A program made the translations under genes and the position numbers. Below are positions 35,001 through 43,987 of a stretch of 64,000 nucleotides of DNA, piece by piece. Origin of the DNA: Psychrobacillus psychrodurans (GTDB lineage: Bacteria > Bacillota > Bacilli > Bacillales_A > Planococcaceae). The notes below the pieces were generated by a model that was given only the letters and a program-made list of their open reading frames with translations, had not been told where the DNA came from and ran no database searches. Positions within the stretch are counted from its first letter, which is position 1, and every line of letters starts with the position of its first letter. The stretch lies in assembly GCF_027563345.1 (NCBI RefSeq), contig NZ_JAMKBK010000003.1. The stretch is one strand, 5' to 3'.

Positions 35001-37481
35001 ATGAAAGAAGTTACAAGTTTCGTTATGAAGGGAATCTTGAAAAGTAAATATATATTATTAGTTCCTATTGTTCTCATTGTTTTTATGGCTACTTTGTTGA
35101 CTATCAATAGTCAACAATCAGGAGCTACTTCACAAGAGTTACAAGATAAGTTTGAACATCGCAAAGAAACTGTTAATTTTTTGATTGGTAACCTGTTAAA
35201 TAAAAAAAGTCATCTTGGTTTACCTGAAGAGCAGCAAATAGCACTTGATAGTTTACTCGTTCAAGAAGAGTATTTGAAAGAGATATCAACTAAGTTAGGA
35301 ATAGGAGATTTAGACATTTCTACCGAAAACCTAGCATATCTCAAAGAATATAACGTATATGAAAATTATGACTTTATAAATTATAATAATACAAAGCTTT
35401 TAGAAGTTGAGCAGCTGAAAGCAGCCACTTTACAGAGACATGATTTAACTTATACAGAACAAGAAACGCCTTATAACACAGCACTATTTTCAAAACAATT
35501 ATTTCAAATTGTATTCAGTCCAATTACTGCATTTCTTTTCTTACTCATTTTTATTTATAAATTGATATCCGATGACCAGAATAGAACATTCGAATTTTTT
35601 AAAGTCATCTCACTTTCAAATATAACAGTCTATTATGGCTACTTGATGCCATTTTTAATACTCTTATTAACGTATACAATCCTAGCTAGTTTCTTATCAT
35701 TGTTGCCCCCAATAGTGACAGGGAATTTGGGTATGATTCACTATCCAATTGAAGTAGTCATTGATACAGATACTTTATTGGTGCCTGTGTGGAAATGGCT
35801 ACTATACCTTCCAATCGGTTGGGGGATATTTGTTTCATTAATGCTGGTACTAGCAATATGTTTGTTCAAATACCGAATCTCTTTTAGCTTTCTGATAGCA
35901 ATCATTGCATTTCCAATCGTAATTGCTTACATTTGGTCCGTTCACTTTGGATTTCACGCGGTAAATCCAATTCATTTAATAGTTTCATATGAGAAACAAT
36001 TACTAGATCCGAATCGTTTTATAATCTATTTAGTTGGAATGCTTATCTTGCTTATAATATGTTTTGCTGCTTGTTATCCGGTATTTAAATCTAAACGGAC
36101 TGTTTTAAGAACTTCTTTTTTTTCTCACGCTCGCAAGAGGTATATTCCAAAACCTAAGTGGAAGTTGCTTCAATTTGAACAAATTAAAAAGAAGCGCAAA
36201 GGCCATGTAATCTTCACGTTTATCTTGTTGGTTGGGATTATTGGGGGTACATTTGTTGTTGTGAATCAAGCCTTTCAAAAACTACCAACAATATACTTGA
36301 ATGCCATTGAAGACTTCCAAAATATACTTATTGATCAACAAGTGCAGTGGAAAGTAATTGAAGAAGAGTTTGATTTGGAAGCTGAAAAAATGAAGTCGAT
36401 TTCTGAAGAATCAAAAGACAAGTCGACTGAGTTTCCTAAAGAAAATCCATACTCGATAATGATTAAAGACATCGAAAATGAATACAACAATTTAGAAGGA
36501 TTGAAGGATGAAATTGGTTCTATAGATTTCTCTAAAAAGTATAGGGAAATCATGGAATCTTCGCAGTCTTATAAAGAATTAGATCCTTCCATGTGGAATG
36601 TAACCGTAATGGCTTCCGAGGAGCAACAGCGTATCTTAGATGAGAAAAATATTACACCTTGGCCAATCGGGCCTCAGTGGATATCTCATTTCAATGACCC
36701 AAGTTATGCAGTGGATAGCGTGCATTACAAATTAATGAAATCGTCACAAGAGAGAAATACGAAATACGGAAATAGTGGCTTGTTCTCTCTTTATAAATTT
36801 TTAGATTGGAATATGATGCTAATTGTCTTGGGCATTTATATTCTTCTGTTATGGACGAGTCTTTCTGAGGAGCAGAGACCGAATCCATCCATTCATTTTT
36901 TGACCACTAAGCCGATTACTTTCAGGTCAATTTACGCAAGCAAATGGTTGTACAATCTAGTGATCGCTTATAGTATGCTGCTGATTAGTGGAGGTATCGT
37001 ATTCATAATCAGTTTATTAATAGGCGGTTTGGGTGAATCAGACTATCCGATTTTGGTCTATGCAACTGGAATTACGGATGATGAGATGTTTTTTTCAAAT
37101 GTCGATAATGTTCACTTTTTCTTTGAAAGTTTAATCGTGCTGATCGTAAAAAGTGGAGTTCTTATCGTAGCTCAAATCTTCTTCTTGAATAGCTTATTCA
37201 GTCTAATTGGTAAGTGGGTGAAAAATCACTATGTGACTATAATTATCACGGTACTAGTCTCAGTTGCAGGATATTTTTTAGCAAACCAATACATTACTGC
37301 ATCATTTATGCATCTGAATCCATACATTTATTTTGATACATGGCATATTGTCGATGGTTGGAAGTCAGTATTATCGAACTCTTCTACCGTCAACTTCAAT
37401 AATGGTTGGATGATTCTGCTGTTTAGTGGATTGTTGTTGTTCCTCATAGGATTCATACAAAAAAGGAAGAGGGTGTCATGA
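35001..37481 (+). CDS. Very large ABC-2-type permease (two-module)
   Basis: An 826-residue membrane protein that looks like two permease halves in tandem. Each has an N-terminal helix followed by a large extracytoplasmic segment (about 35-160 and about 425-600), then five or six helices. Module 1 starts MKEVTSFVMKGILKSKYILLV; module 2 starts near LLQFEQIKKKRKGHVIFTFI (about 390). The ATG has aaggagg. The downstream ATPase overlaps its stop. Probably an exporter or a bacteriocin/antibiotic resistance pump. The substrate is unknown. Confidence 0.82.
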   Translation: MKEVTSFVMKGILKSKYILLVPIVLIVFMATLLTINSQQSGATSQELQDKFEHRKETVNFLIGNLLNKKSHLGLPEEQQIALDSLLVQEEYLKEISTKLGIGDLDISTENLAYLKEYNVYENYDFINYNNTKLLEVEQLKAATLQRHDLTYTEQETPYNTALFSKQLFQIVFSPITAFLFLLIFIYKLISDDQNRTFEFFKVISLSNITVYYGYLMPFLILLLTYTILASFLSLLPPIVTGNLGMIHYPIEVVIDTDTLLVPVWKWLLYLPIGWGIFVSLMLVLAICLFKYRISFSFLIAIIAFPIVIAYIWSVHFGFHAVNPIHLIVSYEKQLLDPNRFIIYLVGMLILLIICFAACYPVFKSKRTVLRTSFFSHARKRYIPKPKWKLLQFEQIKKKRKGHVIFTFILLVGIIGGTFVVVNQAFQKLPTIYLNAIEDFQNILIDQQVQWKVIEEEFDLEAEKMKSISEESKDKSTEFPKENPYSIMIKDIENEYNNLEGLKDEIGSIDFSKKYREIMESSQSYKELDPSMWNVTVMASEEQQRILDEKNITPWPIGPQWISHFNDPSYAVDSVHYKLMKSSQERNTKYGNSGLFSLYKFLDWNMMLIVLGIYILLLWTSLSEEQRPNPSIHFLTTKPITFRSIYASKWLYNLVIAYSMLLISGGIVFIISLLIGGLGESDYPILVYATGITDDEMFFSNVDNVHFFFESLIVLIVKSGVLIVAQIFFLNSLFSLIGKWVKNHYVTIIITVLVSVAGYFLANQYITASFMHLNPYIYFDTWHIVDGWKSVLSNSSTVNFNNGWMILLFSGLLLFLIGFIQKRKRVS

Positions 37482-38374
37482 TGTCCTTATTACAAGTTTA
37501 TCAGCTCAGAAAAAAGTATGGGAACCTACTTATATTGCGAGATATTTCATTTGATATTAATGAAGGGGATATCATCGGTCTAGTTGGTCCAAATGGGGCG
37601 GGGAAATCTACTTTATTACGATCAATTTTGGCAATAGAGGAGGTAGAAAGGGGATCAGTGAAGGTCAAAAATATTTCTAATCAGAATTCCGATTTTTACA
37701 AGTTTGTTTCGTATATACCGAGCGACAACTATTTATATATGCAGTTGACTGGGTATGACCATTTAGCTTTTGTCGCAAACATTTATCAGTTAGGAAAAGC
37801 AGCGATTGAAGAGGTCATTGATCAAATTGGAATCAGCACTTATGTCGACCAACCTGTAAAAACCTACTCATATGGGATGAGACAACATTTGCTTATTGCA
37901 CTAAGCATATTAACAAAGCCTTCTATTATATTAATGGATGAACCTTTCAACGGATTGGATCCGACAAGTACAATCGAATTGAAGGAATTAATCCGTAAAT
38001 TACATGCCCAACGGATTAGCTTTATCATCTCCACACATAATTTGGATATTTTAGAGGATTTAACGAAAACAATTTGGTTCATCAGGGACGGAATGTTGTT
38101 TAAAGACGATATTAAATTAGAGATGAAGCTTCCCTATCAAATTGAGGTTAAAGTTACTGATGTAACCATATTAGAAAATCTAATGACGGACTGTCAATTA
38201 CCACACCAAATATCGGAAAATATCGTAATTACAGATCACAATTACGATGTTGGTAAATACTTGGAGTGGCTACTGATGAATAAGGTGCAAATTCAATCGG
38301 TCAATCAAATTAAAACGAATCTGGAGGAAAGATATAAGCATTTTTATGAAGTTTTAAAAAAAGATCAAGCTTAA
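37478..38374 (+). CDS. ABC transporter ATP-binding protein
   Basis: The 298-residue ATPase partner of the large permease. It has Walker A GPNGAGKST (about 38-46), a degenerate signature TYSYGMRQHLLIA, Walker B SIILMDEPFNGLDP and switch STHNLD. A C-terminal extension of about 75 residues follows the nucleotide-binding fold. Its ATG overlaps the permease stop by four bases (ATGA), so translation is coupled; a second ATG lies one codon later. Confidence 0.9.
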   Translation: MMSLLQVYQLRKKYGNLLILRDISFDINEGDIIGLVGPNGAGKSTLLRSILAIEEVERGSVKVKNISNQNSDFYKFVSYIPSDNYLYMQLTGYDHLAFVANIYQLGKAAIEEVIDQIGISTYVDQPVKTYSYGMRQHLLIALSILTKPSIILMDEPFNGLDPTSTIELKELIRKLHAQRISFIISTHNLDILEDLTKTIWFIRDGMLFKDDIKLEMKLPYQIEVKVTDVTILENLMTDCQLPHQISENIVITDHNYDVGKYLEWLLMNKVQIQSVNQIKTNLEERYKHFYEVLKKDQA

Positions 38375-38576
38375 TAACTTTAAGCGGTAAAGCTGTTTTA
38401 CAGTAATATGAAGCGACTAATAATCCGAGATATAAAAGTAATTCGATACGAAGGACAAATCTTCGAAAAGTAGGGGGCGTAGGTCGGGGCAATATTTAAT
38501 TGTAAGGGGTGCTATACGACAGTAGTTTAAAAACCTTGGACATAAACTTTTCTATGTGCAATGGACAATTATAAAT

Positions 38577-38616
38577 AATCTAGAATTGTCCTGGAATTGT
38601 TTCTTACACTGGGCAC
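38577..38616 (-). repeat. Palindromic repeat family, copy 3 (half)
   Basis: The right half only: aattgtttcttacactgggcac, matching the aattgtgtcctacacaggga arm of the complete copy, with a diverged loop to its left. A local dyad, ggacaatt (38563-38570) / aattgtcc (38584-38591), abuts it. Confidence 0.5.
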
Positions 38617-38624
38617 TATTACTA

Positions 38625-38653
38625 TTGACTTCACGTCTACTACGTGTTACGAT
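38625..38653 (+). promoter_or_regulatory. Promoter of the PadR operon
   Basis: -35 TTGACT (38625-38630), a 17-base spacer and -10 TACGAT (38648-38653). A tactac / gtagta dyad (38638-38643 and 38660-38665) straddles the -10, as expected of an autorepressing PadR site. Confidence 0.55.
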
Positions 38654-38670
38654 GTACTTGTAGTAAGCGA

Positions 38671-38705
38671 TACTTAATAGCTTATATCACAAAAGCTATT
38701 AAGTA
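38671..38705 (+). promoter_or_regulatory. Perfect 12-bp inverted repeat upstream of padR
   Basis: tacttaatagct (38671-38682) is perfectly complementary to agctattaagta (38694-38705). It lies in the leader, about 65 bases before the start codon. It could be a second PadR operator or an RNA hairpin; sequence alone cannot decide. Confidence 0.5.
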
Positions 38706-38769
38706 AAGAATATCCTTAGTACTAAGTTGTACTGAATATAAGTCATACAAAATAGAGGAGGCTCTGAAC

Positions 38770-39090
38770 ATGGAAAATTTAACTGAAATGCTGAAGGGTT
38801 CCCTGGAGGGCTGCGTCCTAGAAATCATCAGCCGCCATGAAACATATGGCTACGAGATTACTCGTAGCCTGAACGAACTTGGATTTACCGAAGTCGTGGA
38901 AGGGACAGTTTACACCATTCTTGTGCGATTAGAAAAGAAAAAACTTGTAAACATAGAAAAGAAGCCGTCGGATATGGGGCCGCCTCGCAAATTTTATTCA
39001 CTTAATAAGGCCGGTCAGCTGGAATTAGAATTATTTTGGAAAAAATGGGATTTCGTATCCTCAAAAATCAATGTCTTGAAGTCACACTAG
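38770..39090 (+). CDS. PadR-family transcriptional regulator
   Basis: A 106-residue PadR-type regulator. The winged helix (LEGCVLEIISRHETYGYEITRSLNELGF, then VVEGTVYTILVRLEKKKLVNIEKKPSDMGPPRKFYSLN) is followed by the C-terminal dimerisation helix. Typical of repressors controlling drug-efflux operons. The ATG has agaggagg. It heads a cassette with a DUF1048 protein and an ABC drug exporter. Base composition is visibly more GC-rich than neighbours, suggesting acquisition of the cassette. Confidence 0.92.
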   Translation: MENLTEMLKGSLEGCVLEIISRHETYGYEITRSLNELGFTEVVEGTVYTILVRLEKKKLVNIEKKPSDMGPPRKFYSLNKAGQLELELFWKKWDFVSSKINVLKSH

Positions 39091-39160
39091 CTTCATAAGA
39101 TAAACAGAATAATATTTTGGACTGTCTTTTTCAGCTATATAAAAAGAGGAGGAAATATAC

Positions 39161-39502
39161 ATGATGGAAATGTTCAAAAAATTGATTGGTGATAAGAAAG
39201 AGTACAAGGTGATGATGGCACGAGTTGAAGTCTTGCCAGAGGACTACAAGTTTGTATTTAAGAAAATCCAAAATTACATGTGGAATTTCTCAGCGGGCAA
39301 CGGGATGGATATGCTACACATACAGTATGAACTAATCGATTTGTTTGAAGCCGGTGCTGCGGATGGCAGACAAGTGTTAGAAATCACTGGGAACGATGTT
39401 GCATCCTTTGCGGATGAATTAGTGGCAAATGCTAAAACTTATGTCGCAAAGTATCGTGAGGATTTGAATCTCAGTATCATGAAGCAATTAGGAAAAAAAT
39501 AA
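39161..39502 (+). CDS. DUF1048-family protein
   Basis: A 113-residue all-helical soluble protein (MMEMFKKLIGDKKEYKVMMARVEVLPEDYKFVFKKIQNYMW) matching DUF1048, a family commonly found beside PadR regulators and DrrAB-like exporters. The ATG has aagaggagg. It may modulate the regulator or pump; no biochemical activity is known to me. Confidence 0.88.
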   Translation: MMEMFKKLIGDKKEYKVMMARVEVLPEDYKFVFKKIQNYMWNFSAGNGMDMLHIQYELIDLFEAGAADGRQVLEITGNDVASFADELVANAKTYVAKYREDLNLSIMKQLGKK

Positions 39503-39673
39503 ATTCAATAAATATTACTGACTGAATAGCTCGATGTAAACGTGAACTGTCACCTTCGTTATTCAGTTATATTTACGCACAGTAGTAAGTAGTACAGATT
39601 ATCAGTCAGACTATATAGAGGTATAAAGAAAATCTTGCTTTGCGAAGCGTTTATTAAAAAGGAGGAAACAAGT

Positions 39674-40438
39674 ATGGGGAATGCAACGATTTTTGTGAAA
39701 GGTTTAAAAAAATCCTTTAAAGAAAAGGAAGTATTAAAAGGTGTGAATTTTGAGGTGCAGCGAGGTGAAATCTTTGCACTACTGGGCTCTAATGGAGCGG
39801 GCAAGACGACTACGGTTAACATACTATCAACGTTGATGAAGGCTGATGGAGGTGAAGCAGTTATTTGTGGCTTTGACGTTTATGGGCAACCAGAACAGAT
39901 ACGTCAGAACATCAGCCTCACTGGGCAATTTGCAGCATTGGACGGAGTGCTCACAGGGAGGGAAAACCTGCTGATGATCGCTAAGTTGAGGGGAGTCTCC
40001 AATCCAAATCAAGTCGTAGACAATTTGCTTACACGTTTCAGCCTAGTTGATGCGGCCAAACGCCGGGCGGACCAATATTCTGGTGGGATGAAGCGCCGGC
40101 TCGACATCGCCATGAGTCTGATAGGGACGCCAGCAGTCATTTTTCTTGATGAACCGACGACAGGACTTGACCCCGAAGCGCGGATTGAAGTCTGGGATAC
40201 AGTCAAGGAGCTTGCCGGAGGTGGCACTACCGTCTTACTGACGACTCAGTACTTAGAGGAAGCTGAACAACTGGCGGACCGCATCGCCATCCTACATGGC
40301 GGAAAAATCATTACGACCGGTACCCTTAATGAACTTAAAGAGATGTTCCCACCAGCCAAAGTAGAATACATCGAGAAGCAGCCGACATTAGAGGAAATTT
40401 TCCTTGCGATCATCGGTAAAAAGGAGGAAAGTAAATGA
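39674..40438 (+). CDS. ABC transporter ATP-binding protein, DrrA-like
   Basis: A 254-residue drug-exporter ATPase: Walker A GSNGAGKTT (about 40-48), signature QYSGGMKRRLDIA, Walker B AVIFLDEPTTGLDP and switch TTQYLEEAEQLADR. This is the daunorubicin-resistance DrrA type. I start at the ATG at 39674 with aaggagg; a TTG at 39635 is in frame but has no site. The 3' end overlaps the permease start by four bases. Confidence 0.92.
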   Translation: MGNATIFVKGLKKSFKEKEVLKGVNFEVQRGEIFALLGSNGAGKTTTVNILSTLMKADGGEAVICGFDVYGQPEQIRQNISLTGQFAALDGVLTGRENLLMIAKLRGVSNPNQVVDNLLTRFSLVDAAKRRADQYSGGMKRRLDIAMSLIGTPAVIFLDEPTTGLDPEARIEVWDTVKELAGGGTTVLLTTQYLEEAEQLADRIAILHGGKIITTGTLNELKEMFPPAKVEYIEKQPTLEEIFLAIIGKKEESK

Positions 40439-41184
40439 AAAGCAAGACAGGTGTATTACTAGGGCGTTTAATGCGTAACATCATGCGTAGTCCAGATACG
40501 ATTATCACTGTGGCGATTACGCCGATTATGATGATGCTGCTATTTGTTTATGTATTTGGAGGAGCTATAGAAACAGGCACGGACAACTACGTTAATTATT
40601 TATTACCGGGAATTCTGCTGATGGCTATCTCATCCGGTGTGGCTTACACTTCCGTGCGGCTGTTTACGGATGTAAAGAGTGGGTTGATGGCGCGTTTCAT
40701 TACCATGCCTATCAAGCGCTCGTCCATATTGTGGGCTCACGTGTTAACCTCGCTCGTTTCCAATGCACTTACTATTATGGTTGTTATACTCGTCGCGCTC
40801 CTAATGGGCTTCCGTTCCAGCGCTGATATCCTAGCTTGGCTCATGGTAGCCGGAATACTCGGCTTGTTTACGTTGGCGCTTACATGGCTAGCGATCATTC
40901 CGGGATTAACAGCGAAATCTATGGAAGGTTCGTATGCCTACTCGTACCCGTTAATTTTCCTGCCGTTTATCAGTTCGGCCTTTGTCCCAACTGAAACTAT
41001 GCCTAAAATTGTCCGTGCATTCGCTGAGAACCAACCCGTAACTTCAATTGTTAATGCGATTCGTTCTTTATTGTATAAAGGGGAAGTTGGCAATGATATC
41101 TGGGTTGCACTTGCCTGGTGTGTAGGCATTATGCTCATCGCATACTTTTTCGCCATTAAAGAATTTAAACGCAAGTTAGGGTAG
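40435..41184 (+). CDS. ABC-2 permease, DrrB-like
   Basis: A 249-residue membrane partner of the DrrA-like ATPase with six hydrophobic helices and the ABC-2 pattern ITPIMMMLLFVYVFGGAI near the N terminus and PLIFLPFISSAFVPTETMP later (about 180-198). It starts in the ATPase stop (AAATGA), with aaaggagg. Predicted to export hydrophobic drugs or antibiotics. It ends just before a palindromic repeat. Confidence 0.92.
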   Translation: MKSKTGVLLGRLMRNIMRSPDTIITVAITPIMMMLLFVYVFGGAIETGTDNYVNYLLPGILLMAISSGVAYTSVRLFTDVKSGLMARFITMPIKRSSILWAHVLTSLVSNALTIMVVILVALLMGFRSSADILAWLMVAGILGLFTLALTWLAIIPGLTAKSMEGSYAYSYPLIFLPFISSAFVPTETMPKIVRAFAENQPVTSIVNAIRSLLYKGEVGNDIWVALAWCVGIMLIAYFFAIKEFKRKLG

Positions 41185-41186
41185 GG

Positions 41187-41230
41187 TCCCTGTGTAAGAT
41201 ACAATTAGAAACAATTCTGAATTATCCTGA
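41187..41230 (+). repeat. Palindromic repeat family, copy 4 (partial)
   Basis: gtccctgtgtaagatacaat and the loop agaaacaattctgaatt are kept; the right arm is reduced to tatcctg. It starts three bases after the DrrB-like stop. Confidence 0.7.
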
Positions 41231-41303
41231 AATCACTACAATAGATAGATAACGATAATTACTCATATAATGTGCAAATACTAAATAATGTTACTTAATT
41301 CAT

Positions 41304-41347
41304 AAAAAACGACAGAAGAAAAATAAACTTTTCTTCTGTCGTTTTTA
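41304..41347. terminator. Bidirectional intrinsic terminator
   Basis: aaaaaacgacagaagaaaa pairs with ttttcttctgtcgttttt across a six-base loop. It ends the ZIP transporter gene on the minus strand and the exporter operon on the plus strand. Confidence 0.9.
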
Positions 41348-41375
41348 TTAATTGGTTGCTAAACAGACTTTTGCT

Positions 41376-42140
41376 TTAGAACACCATATGAAACACGAAA
41401 CTGATAACAAATCCCATAGTTACAAAAGTAGTGGATGTCCTAATTGATAAAGCTCGAACATTTTGTAAAATGAATTCTTTTATACTCGTAACTGCTATTA
41501 GACCAATAGAGACTCCTAAAAGAACACTTTGAGCCTTTATGCCAAGATGTATGTGATTACCAATCCATATAAACAAACTAAAGCAAAATGACAAACCAAT
41601 AAAACAAAGGAATAAACCGATTAGTTTCTGCCCCTGTGAAAGAAATATAGAAGTAAGAACGAATCCTTCTGGTATATGATGCAAAATGGTAGACATTGTT
41701 AAAGAGTGATCGAAAATGGAATCACCAAGTAAGCTTCCAATCGTTAAACTTAAAGGAATTGTATGTATAAGAAGTGCGATAGTAAGTAGATAACCAGATG
41801 GTCTAATTGAAGAATGAAGTGATTTCTTAACTAAAAGTAAAAACATATAACCTAACAATATTCCCAGTGCAATACCAGGAGTTTTGTATGAGTTTAATGC
41901 CGACGGAATGATGTCTAGTGTTAGAAGGCCAATCAAAAATCCACCGCATAAAAGAGCCAAACCTTCATTAGAATGTTGAAATATTTTAGATACTATCCCT
42001 GCGATTACTGCCCCTACAGTTACACTTAAAAAAAGTAATCCCCCAAGAACTAATGCACTCAAATTTATCATTTCCTCTGCATACAAATTAGATGGATGTT
42101 GTTTAAGTGTATGTGTTCTTCTCGCAAAACTTTCATACAT
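41376..42140 (-). CDS. ZIP-family metal transporter
   Basis: A 254-residue divalent-metal permease of the ZIP/GufA type with about eight helices. The metal-site helices are recognisable: LLIHTIPLSLTIGSL (TM4) and ILHHIPEGFVLTSIF (TM5, with the hallmark HHxPEG). Zinc is the usual substrate; iron or manganese are possible. The start is uncertain: the ATG at 42140 has no good site, and the ATG at 42071 (MINLSALVLGGLLF) begins at the first helix but has agagg too close. Monocistronic. Confidence 0.85.
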   Translation of the reverse strand: MYESFARRTHTLKQHPSNLYAEEMINLSALVLGGLLFLSVTVGAVIAGIVSKIFQHSNEGLALLCGGFLIGLLTLDIIPSALNSYKTPGIALGILLGYMFLLLVKKSLHSSIRPSGYLLTIALLIHTIPLSLTIGSLLGDSIFDHSLTMSTILHHIPEGFVLTSIFLSQGQKLIGLFLCFIGLSFCFSLFIWIGNHIHLGIKAQSVLLGVSIGLIAVTSIKEFILQNVRALSIRTSTTFVTMGFVISFVFHMVF

Positions 42141-42162
42141 CTGACGATAATTTTTTGAGGTG

Positions 42163-42215
42163 TCCCTGTGTAGGACACAATTCAGAATCGTTTCTAATTG
42201 TGTCCTACACAGGGA
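42163..42215 (+). repeat. Palindromic repeat family, complete copy
   Basis: tccctgtgtaggacacaatt (42163-42182) and its perfect reverse complement (42196-42215) flank a 13-base loop, cagaatcgtttct. It is inserted between the divergent ZIP and mutA genes. The loop is in the opposite orientation to copies 1 and 4. Confidence 0.9.
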
Positions 42216-42337
42216 ACAACTAAAAGAGCAACTGGAGATACTGAGTAAAAAGGAAGTTTCCCTTTCTAATGCAATTAGAGTCAGTTAAAATATAATTAGT
42301 ATTACTTTTATACATAGGGGGAAGCGAAAGCGTTCAT

Positions 42338-43987
42338 ATGACAATAGATAAAATGAAACAAACTTCGTTTAATAGAGCAACACTTGACCAATGGGAGCAA
42401 GTAGCACTTAAATCACTCAAGGGGAAAACTTTGGAGTCACTATCAACTAGAACATTAGAAGATATTATTTTGAAACCGCTTTATTCTTTAGAAGATATGG
42501 AAAATATTCCAGAATTACAAACGGCTATTGTTCGTGATGCAAAAAAGTCTTCTGGCTGGTTGATCGCACAAGTTGTAGAAGGTTCTTCAAGTAAGGAGAT
42601 ACTTGAGGGAATCAAAGAGTCACTTACAAAAGGTAATGATGTTGTTCATTTTAAAATAGAAAAAGAACATAATTGGCAAACAAATGAAAAAGAAGAGCTA
42701 GCAGAGCTATTGAAGAAGCATACTGCTATTTTAGATGTTACAAATGATCCAGCTTTTTTAACTTATTTCTCAGACCTAAAAGGATTAGTAAAAGGTGCAG
42801 AGGATGTAGAACTTTTGAATGCTAGAACATATTTCTTAAATGGCTCTTCCATCCATCAACAAGGTGGAGATGCTATTAGTGAGCTAGCTAGCGTATTAGT
42901 ACAAGCAGATAAGTTTGCTAAAAATTCGGGGATAGACAAGCTTGTTTCAAACGCATTTGTACAATTTTCGATTGAAAATAATTTCTTTATGGAAATAGCG
43001 AAAATTCGAGCATTTCGTATTCTATGGCAAGCTTTCGGACAAGCATATGGGAAATCTAACATAGCAGCAATTCCTGTACATACCGAAACCTCTTTAAGGT
43101 CTTACTCCGTATTAGATGCAAACGTTAATATTTTGCGTTCTGGTAATAGTGCGCTGGCTGCCGTTCTTGGTGGAGTGGATAGTTTGACAACGTATCCACA
43201 TGATTATCTGACTGGAGCAACACCGACATCCAATCGAATCGCAAGAAATATGCAGCTCGTATTAAAAGAAGAAACGCATACCCAGCGTATTGTTGATGCA
43301 GCAGGTGGTTCTTACTATGTAGACACACTAACGAATGAACTTGTCGAAAAAACGTGGGCATACTTTTTAACTTTAATGAAAGAAGCAACTGTTGAGAATA
43401 GAGAAACAATACTTTTAGAAAGAGCAGAAGTGAAATGGAACGAGCAACTTGCTGAACTCTCTACACGTAAAAAATCGTTAATTGGAACGAATAAATATGC
43501 AAATCCAGATGATATTCTGGGAGTTTCTATTAAACAAACTGATTATAAACGACTAGCTGAACCTTTTGAACAATTAAGAAAATCATTCCAAGATAATCCA
43601 TTAAACACTGCAATTATTCCCTTTGGCATTTTAAAAGAATATAAGGCTCGGATGGATTTTGTTAACGGTTATTTAATCGCATTAGGGATTTCACCAATTG
43701 TAGCTCCTGAAAATTTAAAACCATTTGATCTACAAAAATGGATAAATGAAAAAAATATTAACTATGTTGTATTTGTTGGTAACGATGAGCAAACGGCTGG
43801 TTTAGTACCTGCAATACTAAATGAAAATCTGTCCGTTCCAATGGATGTTGCCGGGAAATTTGAGGAGTATGAAGACTGGTTAGATGCCGGGTTATATGGA
43901 AGTATCTATGCTGGACAATCACTTCTTAAAAAAGGGCAACAATTACTTGCCCTTGCTAAAAAGGAGGATTCAAATGACAATGCCTAA
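42338..43987 (+). CDS. mutA: Methylmalonyl-CoA mutase small subunit
   Basis: The non-catalytic partner of MutB. The 549 residues share the mutase TIM-barrel fold (segments NFFMEIAKIRAFRILW at about 211, and AAGGSYYVDTLTNELVEK at about 322) but lack the DxHxxG cobalamin-binding motif found in MutB, as expected. The C-terminal Rossmann-like part (about 420-549) is degenerate. The ATG at 42338 has ggggaagc with a long spacer. It overlaps mutB by 14 bases. No cobalamin riboswitch is visible in the short leader. Confidence 0.94.
   Translation: MTIDKMKQTSFNRATLDQWEQVALKSLKGKTLESLSTRTLEDIILKPLYSLEDMENIPELQTAIVRDAKKSSGWLIAQVVEGSSSKEILEGIKESLTKGNDVVHFKIEKEHNWQTNEKEELAELLKKHTAILDVTNDPAFLTYFSDLKGLVKGAEDVELLNARTYFLNGSSIHQQGGDAISELASVLVQADKFAKNSGIDKLVSNAFVQFSIENNFFMEIAKIRAFRILWQAFGQAYGKSNIAAIPVHTETSLRSYSVLDANVNILRSGNSALAAVLGGVDSLTTYPHDYLTGATPTSNRIARNMQLVLKEETHTQRIVDAAGGSYYVDTLTNELVEKTWAYFLTLMKEATVENRETILLERAEVKWNEQLAELSTRKKSLIGTNKYANPDDILGVSIKQTDYKRLAEPFEQLRKSFQDNPLNTAIIPFGILKEYKARMDFVNGYLIALGISPIVAPENLKPFDLQKWINEKNINYVVFVGNDEQTAGLVPAILNENLSVPMDVAGKFEEYEDWLDAGLYGSIYAGQSLLKKGQQLLALAKKEDSNDNA

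Larger units (their letters stand above)
38375..38769. other. Intergenic regulatory region before the PadR gene
   Basis: It holds a partial palindromic repeat (38577-38616), a promoter (38625-38653) and two inverted repeats (38638-38665 and 38671-38705), listed separately. No additional gene is seen. Confidence 0.5.

Noticed and set aside
42216..42337. Cobalamin riboswitch before mutA
   Set aside because: The leader is too short and I see no B12-box-like sequence.
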